Below are positions 22,193-33,279 of a stretch of 64,000 nucleotides of DNA, in pieces. Each line of letters starts with the position of its first letter. Position 1 is the first letter of the stretch. The notes below the pieces were generated by a model. It saw only the letters and a program-made list of their open reading frames with translations, was not told the DNA's origin and did not search any database. The stretch lies in assembly GCA_018894105.1 (NCBI GenBank), contig CM032128.1, positions 24,905,001-24,969,000 of the forward strand, read 5' to 3'. A program made the position numbers and the translations under genes. This stretch comes from Jacaranda mimosifolia. Its lineage: Eukaryota; Streptophyta; Magnoliopsida; Lamiales; Bignoniaceae.

Positions 22193-23882
22193 GGCTTATT
22201 TATAAAAATATAGTAAAAAAATTCAAATTTTATAAAATTACCGTAATTTTGAAAAAGTTGTAAAACTACTGTAAAGCGTGGCTCCACACCACGCCTTTAA
22301 TTAGCTGAATTTTATTTTTTTTTTGATAAATAAAACAGAGGCGTGGGATCTCTTGCATGCAAATTTTTTTTTTTTTAAAAAAAGTGAAGAGGAGGCCACG
22401 CCTCTTCCATGCAATATATATTTTTTTATTAAAAAGTAAGAGGCGTGGCCTCTTGCATGCAATGCAATTTTTTTTTTTAATTAAAAAGGGTCACGCCTCT
22501 TGCATGTAATATATATATATATATATATATTTATTAAAAAGTGAAGAGACGTGGCCTCACGCCTCTTCTTGGCTATCCGCAATGGTATGAGGCCATGCTT
22601 CTTGCATGGCATTATTTTTTTTAATATATAAACAGTGAAGAGGCATGCCACGCCTCTTCTTGGTTGAATTTTTTTTTTTTGGTAAAACATTTGCAAAGGT
22701 ATGCCACGTCTCTTGCATGGCAGAATTGTGTTTTAAGATACAATCAAGAGTGGTATATATACTGCAATATGTGATGTAAATGCTATTAATACATTCTTTA
22801 AGAATTATGTGAAAACAGGCGCCTTTTCAGGCTCTGCTCAACGCTTTTGAGGCGCTGATACATATATATATATTATATTATATTATATTATAACATATAA
22901 ATTATGTATTATATATTGTGTATTATATTAAAATATATACAATATATTATGTATTATATTAAAATATAATATATTATACATTGTATATTAATTATATAAT
23001 TACAATACAATTAGTATACATACTTAATCTATGAAATGTCATGCACATAATTTATAAGAGATATAATTTTTTAAAAATATTTCATTTAATATGAGTTAAT
23101 TTTATTATTTAGTTTTGAATTTCTAACTTAATATAAACAATATTAATAATTAATATAAAATTATCAGCATTTCAATTACTTAATAACAACTAATGTAAAA
23201 ATTGATACTTCATAATACGCTTTTATCTATTGTTTAGTTTTGTATGAACTAATAATCAGAAAGAAAAGGCCACAAATATTAACTAATATCAATGTCATGT
23301 CTATCAATATCAAATTATTTAAACTAAATATTAAAATTAATTTCAGAATCACAAGATTAAGTCAAACTTAATAATAAACAAATTAAATTAAAATACTTTT
23401 ACAAAGTTTAAAAACCAACCTGATATTGCTGAGTCAAATCTTCCTCCTCTGAAATAAGGTTTCTAATCAAACTGTAAAAAATTAAAAAAAGAGCAACATA
23501 TTATTTTAACAATAAAAAATAATAGCATAAAATAACCAAAAATATAAAATAAAATTTTTGAACAATATGATTTCGATTTTACCTTATTTGAAATTATTTA
23601 AATTATGGTTTCTTCTTCGCTGTTTTCTTTTCCCTTCTCTTTGCTTTTCCTCTTGAATTTTTCCACTTAGTGCACTCTACCAACAGCAGAATTCACTCCA
23701 CTCAATAAGTTTTGTTTGAAAATATAAATGATTTGTGAGAATGTTGGAAGACTGAATTGGGTATATATATCACTCTTGGTTGTATCTTAAAAGACATTTC
23801 TTCATACAAGAGGTGTGGCATGCCTTTGGGGATGTTTTACCAAAAAAAAAAATTCAGCCAATAAGAGGCGTGGCCTCTCTTC

Positions 23883-23919
<37 letters not shown>

Positions 23920-24187
23920 AAATTACATGCAAGAGGCGTGGCCTTTGGATGAATTTTTTTTTTTTTTTTTATATATAAAGTGAAGAGGCGTGCTCTTCAT
24001 TTTTTACAGCAAATCGGCCGCCGGAAAATTTGCCACGCGAGAGGCGTGGCCCTCTCTTTTATTCAACTAAAAAAAATATATATTCTGCTAACTAAACGCC
24101 ACGCCTTACCATAGTTTTATTAATTTTTTAGGAATGCGGTAATTTTGTAAAACTTTAATTTTTTAACTATATTTTTATAAATAAGCC
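22193..24187. mobile_element. Mutator-like element with long repeat-rich arms (MULE 2)
   Basis: Flanked by a perfect 9-bp duplication, CTATATCTC, at 22184-22192 and 24188-24196. Ends are inverted (GGCTTATTTATAAAAATATA at the left, its complement at the right). The inverted similarity continues inwards to TAAGATACAATCAAGAGTGG at about 22733 and its complement at about 23790, so the arms are about 400-570 bp. The arms repeat the motif GAGGCGTGGCCTC. The ~1-kb middle is AT-rich with no transposase. A small exon-like stretch lies near 23415-23462 on the minus strand (TTATTTCAG acceptor, EEEDLTQQYQ, donor GTTGG), possibly captured host sequence. Confidence 0.85.
22268..24105. repeat. GAGGCGTGGC modules in MULE 2 arms
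   Basis: About fifteen copies of a GAGGCGTGGCCTC-like near-palindrome, often followed by TTGCATGCAA and separated by poly-A/T runs, spaced roughly 40-60 bp apart: nine between 22268 and 22730 and six between 23810 and 24105. They are the only GC-rich sequence in the element. Confidence 0.8.
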
Positions 24188-24196
24188 CTATATCTC

Positions 24197-24384
24197 ATTA
24201 TATATACAGGTAGAAAAACCATAGCCAAAACTCTTCATCAACAAAGGGCGGATTAATTATTAAAAATAGTCATCAGAAAGAAAAACCCATCATCATATTT
24301 CACATCTGCCCAGGTTATCCGAATATTTTCAAGCAGAACTAAACATAAACTAACTCATCATCATCATTACTTCTAAGCAGATGC
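24197..24384 (-). other. 3' flank / likely 3' UTR of the NPF gene
   Basis: About 190 bp between the NPF stop codon and the MULE 2 target-site duplication. No clear polyadenylation signal was chosen. The MULE therefore sits immediately downstream of the gene. Confidence 0.4.
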
Positions 24385-26390
24385 TCATGCTCCATCCCAA
24401 TCCCTAATTTTGTTTTCATCAGATTCTTTGACATCTGATCTGTACTTGTACCATGATGCCCAGAAGAGATAGTTAACAAAATTGAGGGCACTGAGAATGG
24501 CTAAACACCAGTAAAAGTAGTCCAGTCTGTTATGGTCCAAATCCGGTGCCGTCAGCCATCCTTGTTTATTTGCTGTAATCTTTTCGGTGATGGCATTCAC
24601 AATGTTCACAAAGGCAGTGCTCAAGAAATAACCAAAAGAGAGTGACAACAGCGCTAAAGAAGTAGCAAGAGATCTCATCCCGGATGGAGCTTCTTTGTAG
24701 AAGAATTCCATCAGCCCAACCATTGCAGACATGTCTGCAACCCCAAAGACTCCATACTGGAACGAAAGCCAGAAAAGACTAATGGGCTTCAATGGATTCT
24801 TGATAGCTTGATCCCTTCTTTTCACCTCAACTATACCAGCTATTCCCATTGAAACGACAGAGAGGATGAGCCCAATGCCTACACGTTGGAGCTGAGTTAT
24901 GCCGCTCGGGTGGCCTGTCATCTTTCTGGCTAATGGGATGAAGAAGAACTCGTAGAGTGGAAGGAGAATTGCCATGAAAAGTAAAGGAATTACTGTTATT
25001 GAAGGAGTGGGGATATTTAATGTGGCCAAGTGAGGTTCCATGTGGAATCCTTGGAGTACTGAGAAAGTCTGCAGCTGTGCCAAGCATGTGTTCATTATAA
25101 TTGTGCTGGCAATGATTGGCAGCATCCTTATCAGTATCTTCACTTCTTCGACTTGTGTCACCGTGCAAACTCTCGTCCCGTACCAACAAACAGCAGCTTT
25201 GTCTAGGAACCTGGTTTAAATAAAAGTGCATATAGTTGAAAGGGCACTTGAGGGTTGAGACCACATTTTAGCAGTCAGAGGAGTTTACCTGAACTGGTTG
25301 GTATGCACAAGTTTTTCTTCAGAAGTATCTCTTTCTTTATCATTAATTTCACATAATTCATCAGAGTTCTCAGGCAAACTCAAATTCCTGTTCTCAATTG
25401 CAGCAATAATGACCTGAAATACATCAGAATCTTATGTTATAACTTCATTCTATATATAAGCCCATGGTTTGTTTGTCCAGTGTGGAACAGACCTGTGATA
25501 CCCTAGCAATGGGGCTATTGGCTAATGGTTGAAATAAGTAGAAAGGCTTTCCAAGAGCAAGCACCACAAACCCAATAAACGCAGTTAGTAAACCGGTCAA
25601 GAAAGCCCAATCCCAACCTTTATTCTGGGCAATCCATACAACTGCTGTCACTCCTATCAGTGATCCAATGGTTGTACTAAATTGGTAATAGTTGAAATAG
25701 CTTGCAACGCTCTTTGCTCCTTCCGGGTCCTTCCGATCAAACTGATCCGCCCCAAGTGCCGCAATAGATCCCTTAACTCCACCACAACCTGAAGCTAACA
25801 TGCATAAAGAAGTATAAAACATGACGGCTTCACCACCCTTGACACAGCTCGGCCTGTTGCAGCTGGGATCAGGCTGCAATTTCTTGGAACTTGCTTGTAT
25901 TGTAACCATTAGTAATCCCTGTGAACAAAAAAGCAACACTAGTCCACAACCAAGAATGCCAAGTACAATTTTTCTTCATGAACTAAAGGGTGGATAGAGG
26001 TGGTTTTTCACCATTATTTCAAGAAATCCGAAGATCAGGCATGTGTGGAGTCTGTTTAAATAAGTATCTGAGATGAAGCCTCCCACAATGGTGAGCAAGA
26101 ACGTCGAGCCTAAGAAGTTGGTGAGAGTGTTTGCCGATGTGGCAGTATCAAAGAAGAGCATATGGTGGAAATAGAGAACCATAATTGACATGTTTGCTAC
26201 AAATCCAATGTTCTCCAGTGTTCCCAGTACTGATACAGAAATTAAGCAAATTTTCCACATTATGAATTTTATGATAATTCCAACTTTTTATGAAGTTCTG
26301 GAATTAGTTGGACTGGTTAAACTTACCAAAAACAAACATGCAAGCCCTGAATCCACCCTTTTCTCTGGGCTCATTGTAACTCATTCTGTC
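24385..26390 (-). CDS. NRT1/PTR FAMILY (NPF) transporter
   Basis: Five coding exons on the minus strand: 26390-26327, 26229-26012, 25918-25493, 25413-25289 and 25210-24385, with GT-AG introns and a continuous frame of about 550 residues ending in TGA at 24385. It is a proton-coupled, 12-helix membrane transporter of the POT/PTR superfamily; members carry nitrate, peptides or hormones. Seen in order: ENIGFVANM, TNFLGSTFLLTIVGGFISDTY, GCGGVKGSIAALGADQFD (the family's conserved loop), SYFNYYQFSTTIGSLIGV, a long hydrophilic central loop (exon 4), then QYGVFGVADM and FYKEAPSGMRSLATSLALL. The ExxER proton-coupling motif of helix 1 is not present (LENIG instead). Subfamily is uncertain, perhaps NPF4, and the substrate cannot be inferred. 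The first in-frame Met is at 26384 (MSYNEPREKGG). This N-terminus is short, so an upstream coding exon is possible. Confidence 0.88.
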
Positions 26391-27182
26391 CTGCATATAA
26401 ACAATGTGAGAGTGAGAAACATCGTGGGAATCATAAGGTACCATAATTCAGGAGTTGAGAAAATAACGCCACTGTCTTTGAACTGATGGAATCAAACTTT
26501 TCATGTCTAAAATCCCATAATGTCTTAATCCCTTACATTTATGCATATACATTTAGACATGTTAATATTCTTGCTAGCCGTCATACCCAAATTAAATAGG
26601 CCCTGTGAGATATTGCTTAATTTTCTCCTTCCCACCACAGGAATAATATCCCTTCATCTGTAGTTTCTCCATTCTTCCTTCCCTTTTTGGGACATGTAGA
26701 CAGAATATTAGTCCAAAAGATAGTTGGAGTAATGTTTGATATGGAGAAAATCCAAAATTTGGACTCACGGAGGACAAAACCCATCATTTTCTGGTTTGAT
26801 ATTACAAGTAATATATAGTTGGATATTGTCTTTATTATTTGATGCCTGTTCTTGTAGGTGTAGTCTACGAATTACAAGTCCAAACTAACATCCTCATGTT
26901 CATCTCTTTTCTTTTATTCTTCAAGTCTTGGTCAATTCTAATCATGTCATTGAACAATAAGAAACATTGGAAATTGATGTACCAGATTCTGATAGAAGGG
27001 GAAATTATTGTGTATACTACGAGTTAATTGTGCATTAATTATGCGTTATAGAATCTTTCAACGCATGTATAAAGACAATTTTAGGATCACGGATTAGTTA
27101 AGAAAACTATTAAGAAAATGCTTTTCTTTGTTTGGTTTTTAAATGAAACTTGAAGAAAATTTTTGTATGAATATAGTTATAA
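26391..27182. other. Upstream region of the NPF gene
   Basis: Contains a possible leader exon on the minus strand near 26768-26790, ending in a good donor (TCC|GTGAGTCC). Its ATG frame meets a stop soon after joining the 26390 exon, so it would be non-coding or carry a short upstream ORF. Otherwise AT-rich with no gene seen. Confidence 0.35.
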
Positions 27183-27191
27183 TAAAAGTTA

Positions 27192-28253
27192 GGTAAAAAT
27201 ACAAAATTAATCATGTATAAGTACGCACTGGCAATTTAAAATTTTAATTTTTGGGTCTTATAATAGGCATACTAACTTTTAAAATTTAAGGATAAATTGG
27301 GATGAAGCATAATTTTCAACGCCCCGCATTTGTATGGCAATTGAATCAGCGTCGCGTCATCAGATTCTTGCCTCTTCCGCCTATATGGATGATTACACGG
27401 TGTCCCACTTGCCAAATCATCAATTGAGTGCTAAACTTTTTTTAAATTATACATGAAAAATTAATATTAATACCGAATACCACCCAAATTTATTAGGGTT
27501 TATTAATATAAATTAATCACCTTAAATTTTTTACAAGTCTATTTATCACTTTAGGCTATACAATTTTAATAGTTTTCAGTTACACATGTAACAAAATTAA
27601 AATAGTAAATATATCTAAATAATTTAATTAAATTTGGTTGATTTTATTTATTAATTAAAAATAAAATAAATTAGAACTCCAAAAATAAAAATTTAAATCT
27701 ATCATCTTAACTATATAATTCTAAATTATATATTAAACAATAATAAAATCATAAATCTATTTAAGATAATTAAATTAAATTAAAATAAATTGATTTGTTA
27801 ATTAAAAAATAATTAATACAAATTATATTTATATATATATATATCCCCTGGCCGCTGGCCATGGCCACCACGCCAGCCGCGGCCCACAAATGGCCATGGC
27901 GGCCACATTTTCATTCATTCATTTTTTTTTTTAATTTTGTGATATGTAAATTCAGAACTTTTTTAAAGCTCATGTATAATTATTTAGTGCTCAATTGTCC
28001 ATTTTTTTTGTTCATGTGGCAAGTGGAGTTGTCATGTAATCGTCTACATAGGTGAGCAAAAGAAGTGTTTGAAGACAAGGCGTCATGCAGTGCCATATGG
28101 TGCCAATTCAACTGTCGTGCAATTGCGATACTGGCCTAATTTGTACTTAAATTGCAAAAATGTAAAGCTAGCATGCCTATTATAAGATCCAAAAAATTAA
28201 AGTCCTAAATTACTGGTATAGTATATTTATAGGACTAACTTTACATTTTTGCC
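27192..28253. mobile_element. Non-autonomous Mutator-like element (MULE 3)
   Basis: Flanked by TAAAAGTTA at 27183-27191 and 28254-28262, a perfect 9-bp duplication. Long inverted ends start GGTAAAAATAC / GGCAAAAATGT and share GGGTCTTATAATAGGCAT and sequence inwards to GGCAATTGAATC-like and GCGTCATC stretches, about 190 bp each side. The AT-rich centre holds one GC-rich island at 27845-27912 with GGCCATGGCC and CCATGGCGGCC. No transposase. Confidence 0.85.
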
Positions 28254-28265
28254 TAAAAGTTACGT

Positions 28266-29100
28266 TAGGGGTGTAAACGAATATTAAACGGATCGGATAC
28301 ACTATTTTCATATTTGTATCCATTTAACTTTTTGAATATTTGGATACGGATATAGATTTGACAAATATTTAATAATGATATCCAAACTCGTAACCGTCGG
28401 ATATCGGTCGAATTAGGATATATTCGCATTCTATTATAATTATTCAGATGCATCCATATTTGATTAAAATTATCCGTATTCGAATTATTTTTTTGATATT
28501 CATATTAGATGATAATTATTTAGATATCTATTTATCAATATTCAAATACGTGAATTTATAAACCTATAACAAATATATATTTTTAATTAATAGAAGGAAC
28601 TATAATTTTATTAAAAAGAAAGCAATCAAACAAATAGCATAATTTTTAATTAATAATTGACTTTACAATTGATTATTAGTACTAATAAATATTAATAATG
28701 GCATTTAAGTACATTAAGTATAAAGTCAACCAACAATAATTATGTTGATTAACTTTATTCTTTAATTTTGTTCTCTATATTATAATAAATTTTTAAATTT
28801 ATTCTTTTTTTCTTCCATATTCTTCAATTATGATTTATATATATATATATATATATATACATATATGGATTTTGAGATTTTTATTGAAAAATAAAAATAA
28901 TATATTATTTAATAAATATATATTCGGAGCGGATTTAAACGGATCAAATATGCATTTACCGTATCCGTATCCATTTATAATCGGATATCTACTAGTCGAA
29001 TACCAATAGTATCCACCTTAAATAAATGTAGATAAATTTTATATAAATGGATACAAATGCAGACGGTAAACGAATTTTCAAATATCCATTGATACCCTTA
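28266..29100. mobile_element. Non-autonomous hAT element
   Basis: Perfect 8-bp duplication AGTTACGT at 28258-28265 and 29101-29108. Ends are TAGGGGTGTAAACG and the complement of TAAGGGTATCAATGG, with subterminal CGGATACGGATA-type and GTATCCATTTA repeats in both orientations. 835 bp, AT-rich, no coding capacity seen. Its left duplication overlaps the right duplication of MULE 3. Confidence 0.8.
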
Positions 29101-29108
29101 AGTTACGT

Positions 29109-29655
29109 ATTGACTTGTATATTATTTTTTTTTATTTTACATACTTAATTACTAGTTTTTTAGCACGTGAGTTGCACGGGTCAATAACTTTAAATTAAAA
29201 TTTTATCTTATTTAATTTTAGTTATAGTTTAGATATTAACACTTTTTATAGAAATTAAACACATAACAAAATAAAATTTAAATTTTGAAAAACCACTAAC
29301 AGAAGTTTTATATGAAATAAGTCAGTATGCAATATACATTTTTTGACAAATATAAATATATATATATATAATACATTGTGCAAGTATAAAACTTTTGCAT
29401 TGAGGAGTTATTATTATTTTTATATGATTTAAAAGAATTACCTTGATGCAGCCTCTCAGGACGCAAATACTCAGTTTAAATTGGAAAGTTGGAGTAGCGA
29501 TAAAGGGTATGATTCATGAGAGTGGATTTTACGTGTATCAAGAAAGCAAAAAAGAAAAACACAAATTTTAAGTTAAATGCTATAGTTGTAAAATTTGAAC
29601 TACTCTAGCACAACAATACTGATAGCTGGGATAGAAGGGTGGGATTTGACAAAGA
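29109..29655. other. AT-rich spacer
   Basis: Low-complexity AT-rich DNA with (AT)n near 29350-29368. A possible decayed coding stretch around 29450-29630 is not supported by an ORF or recognisable motif. Confidence 0.3.
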
Positions 29656-29669
29656 TATGACAAATACAT

Positions 29670-31979
29670 TTTTTTTTTTTTTTAACTTTAAAAGAAGAAA
29701 TTTCATTCCAACTCAGCAGTAATTACATGAGAAATAAATATAGGAATATGATCTTCCCACATATAACGTTCAGTCATAGAAACTGCGGCCTTAGAAACAC
29801 AATAAACCGCCTGATTTGCTAAACGCCTAACAAAACAAACATTATAATTTACATTCTCCAACAAAAAAGATTTACAATCTAATATAACCAAATAGAAATA
29901 AGAATTATCTTCAATGCTACTAGAGATTGCATTCACAACAATTAAAGCAACCGTCTCTAAAATAACTTGTGACCTATTCATTCCTTTGATCCAAGTAAGG
30001 GTCTCCTTGAGCGAAATAGCCCCTACTAAAGCCTGCCTCTGTGTGGAACAGCCATGGCAGCACAAAGTCTCCCTTGATCATCCCTTAAAACAGCCCCTGT
30101 ACTAAAAGACGAACTATTTTGATTTATAGCAGCATCAATGTTGCATTTTAACCAACCTTGCGGAGGTGCTTCCCATTTCATGGATCCAGTAACCTGTTGA
30201 GTCTGAATTGGTAACTGTTTATCTTGTTGGGCCATCCGCCATTCATGAGGTAAGGAGGAAGCTAGCCGATTAATTTGGCTCATCGAATTTGATTTACCCT
30301 TCCAAACAAGTTGGTTCCTCTTCTGCCAGACACTCTAGGCAATCATCAAAACTTTACAACCATTTTCAGAATCAAGAGAATTCAAGACATTGTCTAGCCA
30401 TTTTGCAAGGGATTCAGCATTAAAACTGGAATCTGTAATCATAAGCTCAGTAGACCTCCAGCAAGCAGCAGCAACGGGACATGTGACCATAATATGTAGA
30501 AGTGTTTCCGTGTTATTTCCACAAACTGGACATAGGAGATCAAAATCCACATTTTTAGCCCGTAATCTATTCTTTGTTGGGAGACAATCACTACAAGCTT
30601 TCCATGCCAAGTTGCAAATCTTAGGAGGAATTTTAAGCTTCCATATCTTTCGAGGGGCAAAATTTCATTTTCCGTCCTATAACTTTTCCCAACTTGCATT
30701 TTTGTCCTATATTTTTAAAAATTACAATTTTAATCTTATAAGAAACAAAAAATTAGCCATTTTAGTCCTTTTTTTGCCGGAGCCAGCAAAAGTCACCGGA
30801 AAAGCTGACGTGGAAGGCCAAGCACGTGGTTAGTTTGAGAATTTGCCTCGTTGGCTAAAAATAAAAGCTGACTTGTCTAGGTGACAAGGCTAATTGGATT
30901 ATTTTATCATTTTTGTTGCTTAGTTGGCACAACTTTGAATTTAAAAATATTCACATATATATACACATATTTATATATTTTTATAATTATTTACTAATTA
31001 AAAAATAAAAAAATAATTTGTCATATTAACAATATTCTTTTAACTCACTTAGTTGGCACAACTTTGAATCTAAAAATATACACATATATATTTATATAAA
31101 TATATATTTACATATAACTTATAATTATTTACTAATTAAAAAATAAAATAATTTAATCTACCATATTAACAATATTCTTTTAACTCACATGGTTAAAATA
31201 ATTTAATTAAATTTAAATTAAAAATAGATAAATTAAAAATTAAAATTAAAAAAAAAAGGAAAAAAAGGTAAATTCCTCTCCCCTCCCCCCGGCTAACCAA
31301 CATGGCCACCGCTTGGCCAGATCTATCGGAGTGGCCTCTGGTCATGGCTGGCCAAGCGAAACCTCACCTTCCAGGCGACCTAGATCATGGCAGCCATCTC
31401 CATGGCAGCCCAACGAGGTGGTGGGGGTGGTTTTTTTTTTTTTTTTTTTTTTGGGGGGGGGGGAGGGGTTGGTGGAGGTGGGCATATATATAATGTATAT
31501 GTATATGTATGTATATATGTATATGTATGTATAAATATATAAAAACATACATTTATCTAAATGTGGTTATATATCTAAATACATACATTTATCTAAATAC
31601 ATACATTTATCTAAATGTATGTTTTTGTATGTATACATACATATACATATATATTATATATATGCCCCCTCATAAATATCATAAATATATTACCATATAA
31701 AAATATATATCATATATATGATATGTTATATATGTATCATACATATCATAAATATATATATCATATATCTAGTTGGCAATTTTTTTTATTTTTTTGTCAA
31801 ATTAATCAAGTCATGTCAGCTTTTCCAGTGACTTTTGCCAACTCCGGTGAAAAAAGGACTAAAACAGTCAAGTTTTTGTTACTTATAAGACTAAAATTGT
31901 AATTTTTAAATATATAGGGCAAAAATGCAAGTTGGGAGAAGTTCCAGCGCGAAAATTACAATTTTGCCTCTTTCGAGGT
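29670..31979 (-). mobile_element. 5'-truncated LINE (second copy), with a MULE at its 5' end
   Basis: Minus-strand LINE. The 3' end is a T run on the plus strand (29670-29683). RNase H is at about 30290-29703 (WLKCNIDAAINQ, TGAVLRDDQGRL, LDCKSF, NYNVCFVRRLANQAVY). The zf-RVT segment is at 30655-30335 (KIWKLKIPPKICNLAWKACS, LCPVCGNNTETLLHIMVTCP). Frameshifts break the ORF near 30310 and 30040. TATGACAAATACAT (29656-29669) and TATGGCAAATACAT (about 31980-31993) look like a ~14-bp target-site duplication with one mismatch. The element belongs to the same family as the LINE at 6.2-9.6 kb. MULE 4 fills 30656-31969. Confidence 0.8.
30656..31969. mobile_element. Non-autonomous Mutator-like element (MULE 4)
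   Basis: Perfect 10-bp duplication TCTTTCGAGG at 30646-30655 and 31970-31979. Inverted ends of about 170 bp start GGCAAAATT and share CCCAACTTGCATTTTTG, TTTAAAAATTACAATTTTA, TTTTAGTCCTTTTTT, GCAAAAGTCAC and GGAAAAGCTGAC. The AT-rich interior has (AT)-type TATGTATA repeats, a duplicated AACTTTGAATYTAAAAATAT segment (about 30931 and 31060) and one GC-rich island at 31275-31430 ending in a T run and G run. No transposase. Confidence 0.9.
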
Positions 31980-32044
31980 ATGGCAAATACATATTTCCCT
32001 AATTTTTCAATATTTTTTATTTTGTTATACAAATTTTTACTAAC

Positions 32045-32374
32045 TATTGAATTATGATAAGGATGAATTATGATTGGGATCGTGGCTAAAGGAGAGAATC
32101 TTTAGATTGTTATCTACTTATCTATTTTTCTTAATTATAGATTATTTTGTTTCTACTTTATGTGAGATTTGAGATAATCAGCTGAGATATTTTAGGAACT
32201 CTTAGCTATAAATATGTGACTTAGATAGATTACTCAACATATACATGCATATATATATATATATATATCCCTGCACTACATTGTAAAGAACTGATAAGAA
32301 GAGATACTTCTCAAAATTGATTTTTCCTCTCAATCTTCTCTCTCTTCCTATTCTCAATTATCTTCTTTTCTTCA
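32045..32374 (+). repeat. 5' LTR of the copia element
   Basis: Matches 38984-39307 throughout. Contains a TATA box (TATAAATA, 32217-32224) and ends TTTTCTTCA immediately before the PBS. Confidence 0.88.
32217..32224 (+). promoter_or_regulatory. LTR TATA box of the copia element
   Basis: TATAAATA about 150 bp before the LTR end, in the correct orientation to drive gag-pol. The corresponding site in the 3' LTR is decayed (TTTAAATA). Confidence 0.5.
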
Positions 32375-32387
32375 TGGTATCAGAGCC
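32375..32387 (+). other. Primer binding site of the copia element
   Basis: TGGTATCAGAGCC, the sequence complementary to the 3' end of initiator methionine tRNA used by most plant copia elements, directly after the 5' LTR. Confidence 0.9.
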
Positions 32388-32537
32388 GATCCTTTGATCA
32401 ATCTCCCTTTTTTCCCAATTATCTTTCTCTTTCATTAACCACAATCATGGCTTGGGTGAATCCAGCATCCTTTTCATCATAGGTAACCTCCACTCAGGAG
32501 GTAATATCACTAATATCCCACCATTCTTCCAGTATTT

Positions 32538-33279
32538 TTGAACCTAATGCTTTACCTATCACAAGCAAGTTCCAATATTTCTGAACTTAATATTTTTCCT
32601 ATCACCAGCCATAAACTCGGTGAGAACAATTATATCCAATGGTCCAAATTAGTGATGATGTACATCTGTTGGGAAGGAAAAGATGAATATCTCATAGGTG
32701 ATGTTACTATTCCTGCACCTACTAATCCTAGTTACAAGCAGTGGAAGATAGAAAACAGTATGGTTATGTCTTATTTGATCAACTCAATGACAAATGAAGT
32801 GGGAGAAGTATTCATGTTATACCAAATAGCTAAGCAAATTTGGGATGCTGTAAAGGAGTCGTATTCAGATAGAGATAACACATCCAAGTTGTTTGAGATT
32901 AAGGGAAGCCTGATAGATCTGAAGCAAGGAGATCAATCTGTCACACAGTATTTCAATTCTCTAAATCGTCATTAGCAACAACTGGATTTGGTTGAAGAAA
33001 TTATTTTTGATTGCACCAAATGCAATCAAAAAATACAGAAAACATGTTGAGAAAGAAATTATTTCAATTTCTCTTTGGTCTAGATAAGAGCCTTGACGAA
33101 GTTCGTGGAAGAATTTCGTCCACAAAGCCTCTGCCCTAAATACCAGAAGCATGTGTAGAAGTGTAAAGAGAGAAAAGCCATAAAAAGGTTATGCTTGCTA
33201 AGACTCCAACTCCTTTAATCCCTAATGAAAGTTCTGCTCTTGCTACCCATGCTCTAAGTAAGAAGCTTAAAGATAGAGA
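32538..33279 (+). pseudogene. Copia gag, N-terminal part
   Basis: HKLGENNYIQWSKLVMMYI, then KQIWDAVKESYSDRDNTSKL and LKQGDQSVTQYFNSLN are typical copia gag (UBN2-type) motifs. The first frame stops at 32975 and the rest is broken by frameshifts (a readable piece near 33200 has SSALATHALSKKLKDRD). The zinc knuckle lies beyond the inserted LTR. Confidence 0.75.

Noticed and set aside
24827..25264. 145-residue minus-strand ORF over the last NPF exon
   Set aside because: Out-of-frame shadow of the NPF coding sequence.
30390..30833. 147-residue plus-strand ORF
   Set aside because: Antisense to LINE zf-RVT and running into the MULE 4 terminal repeat.
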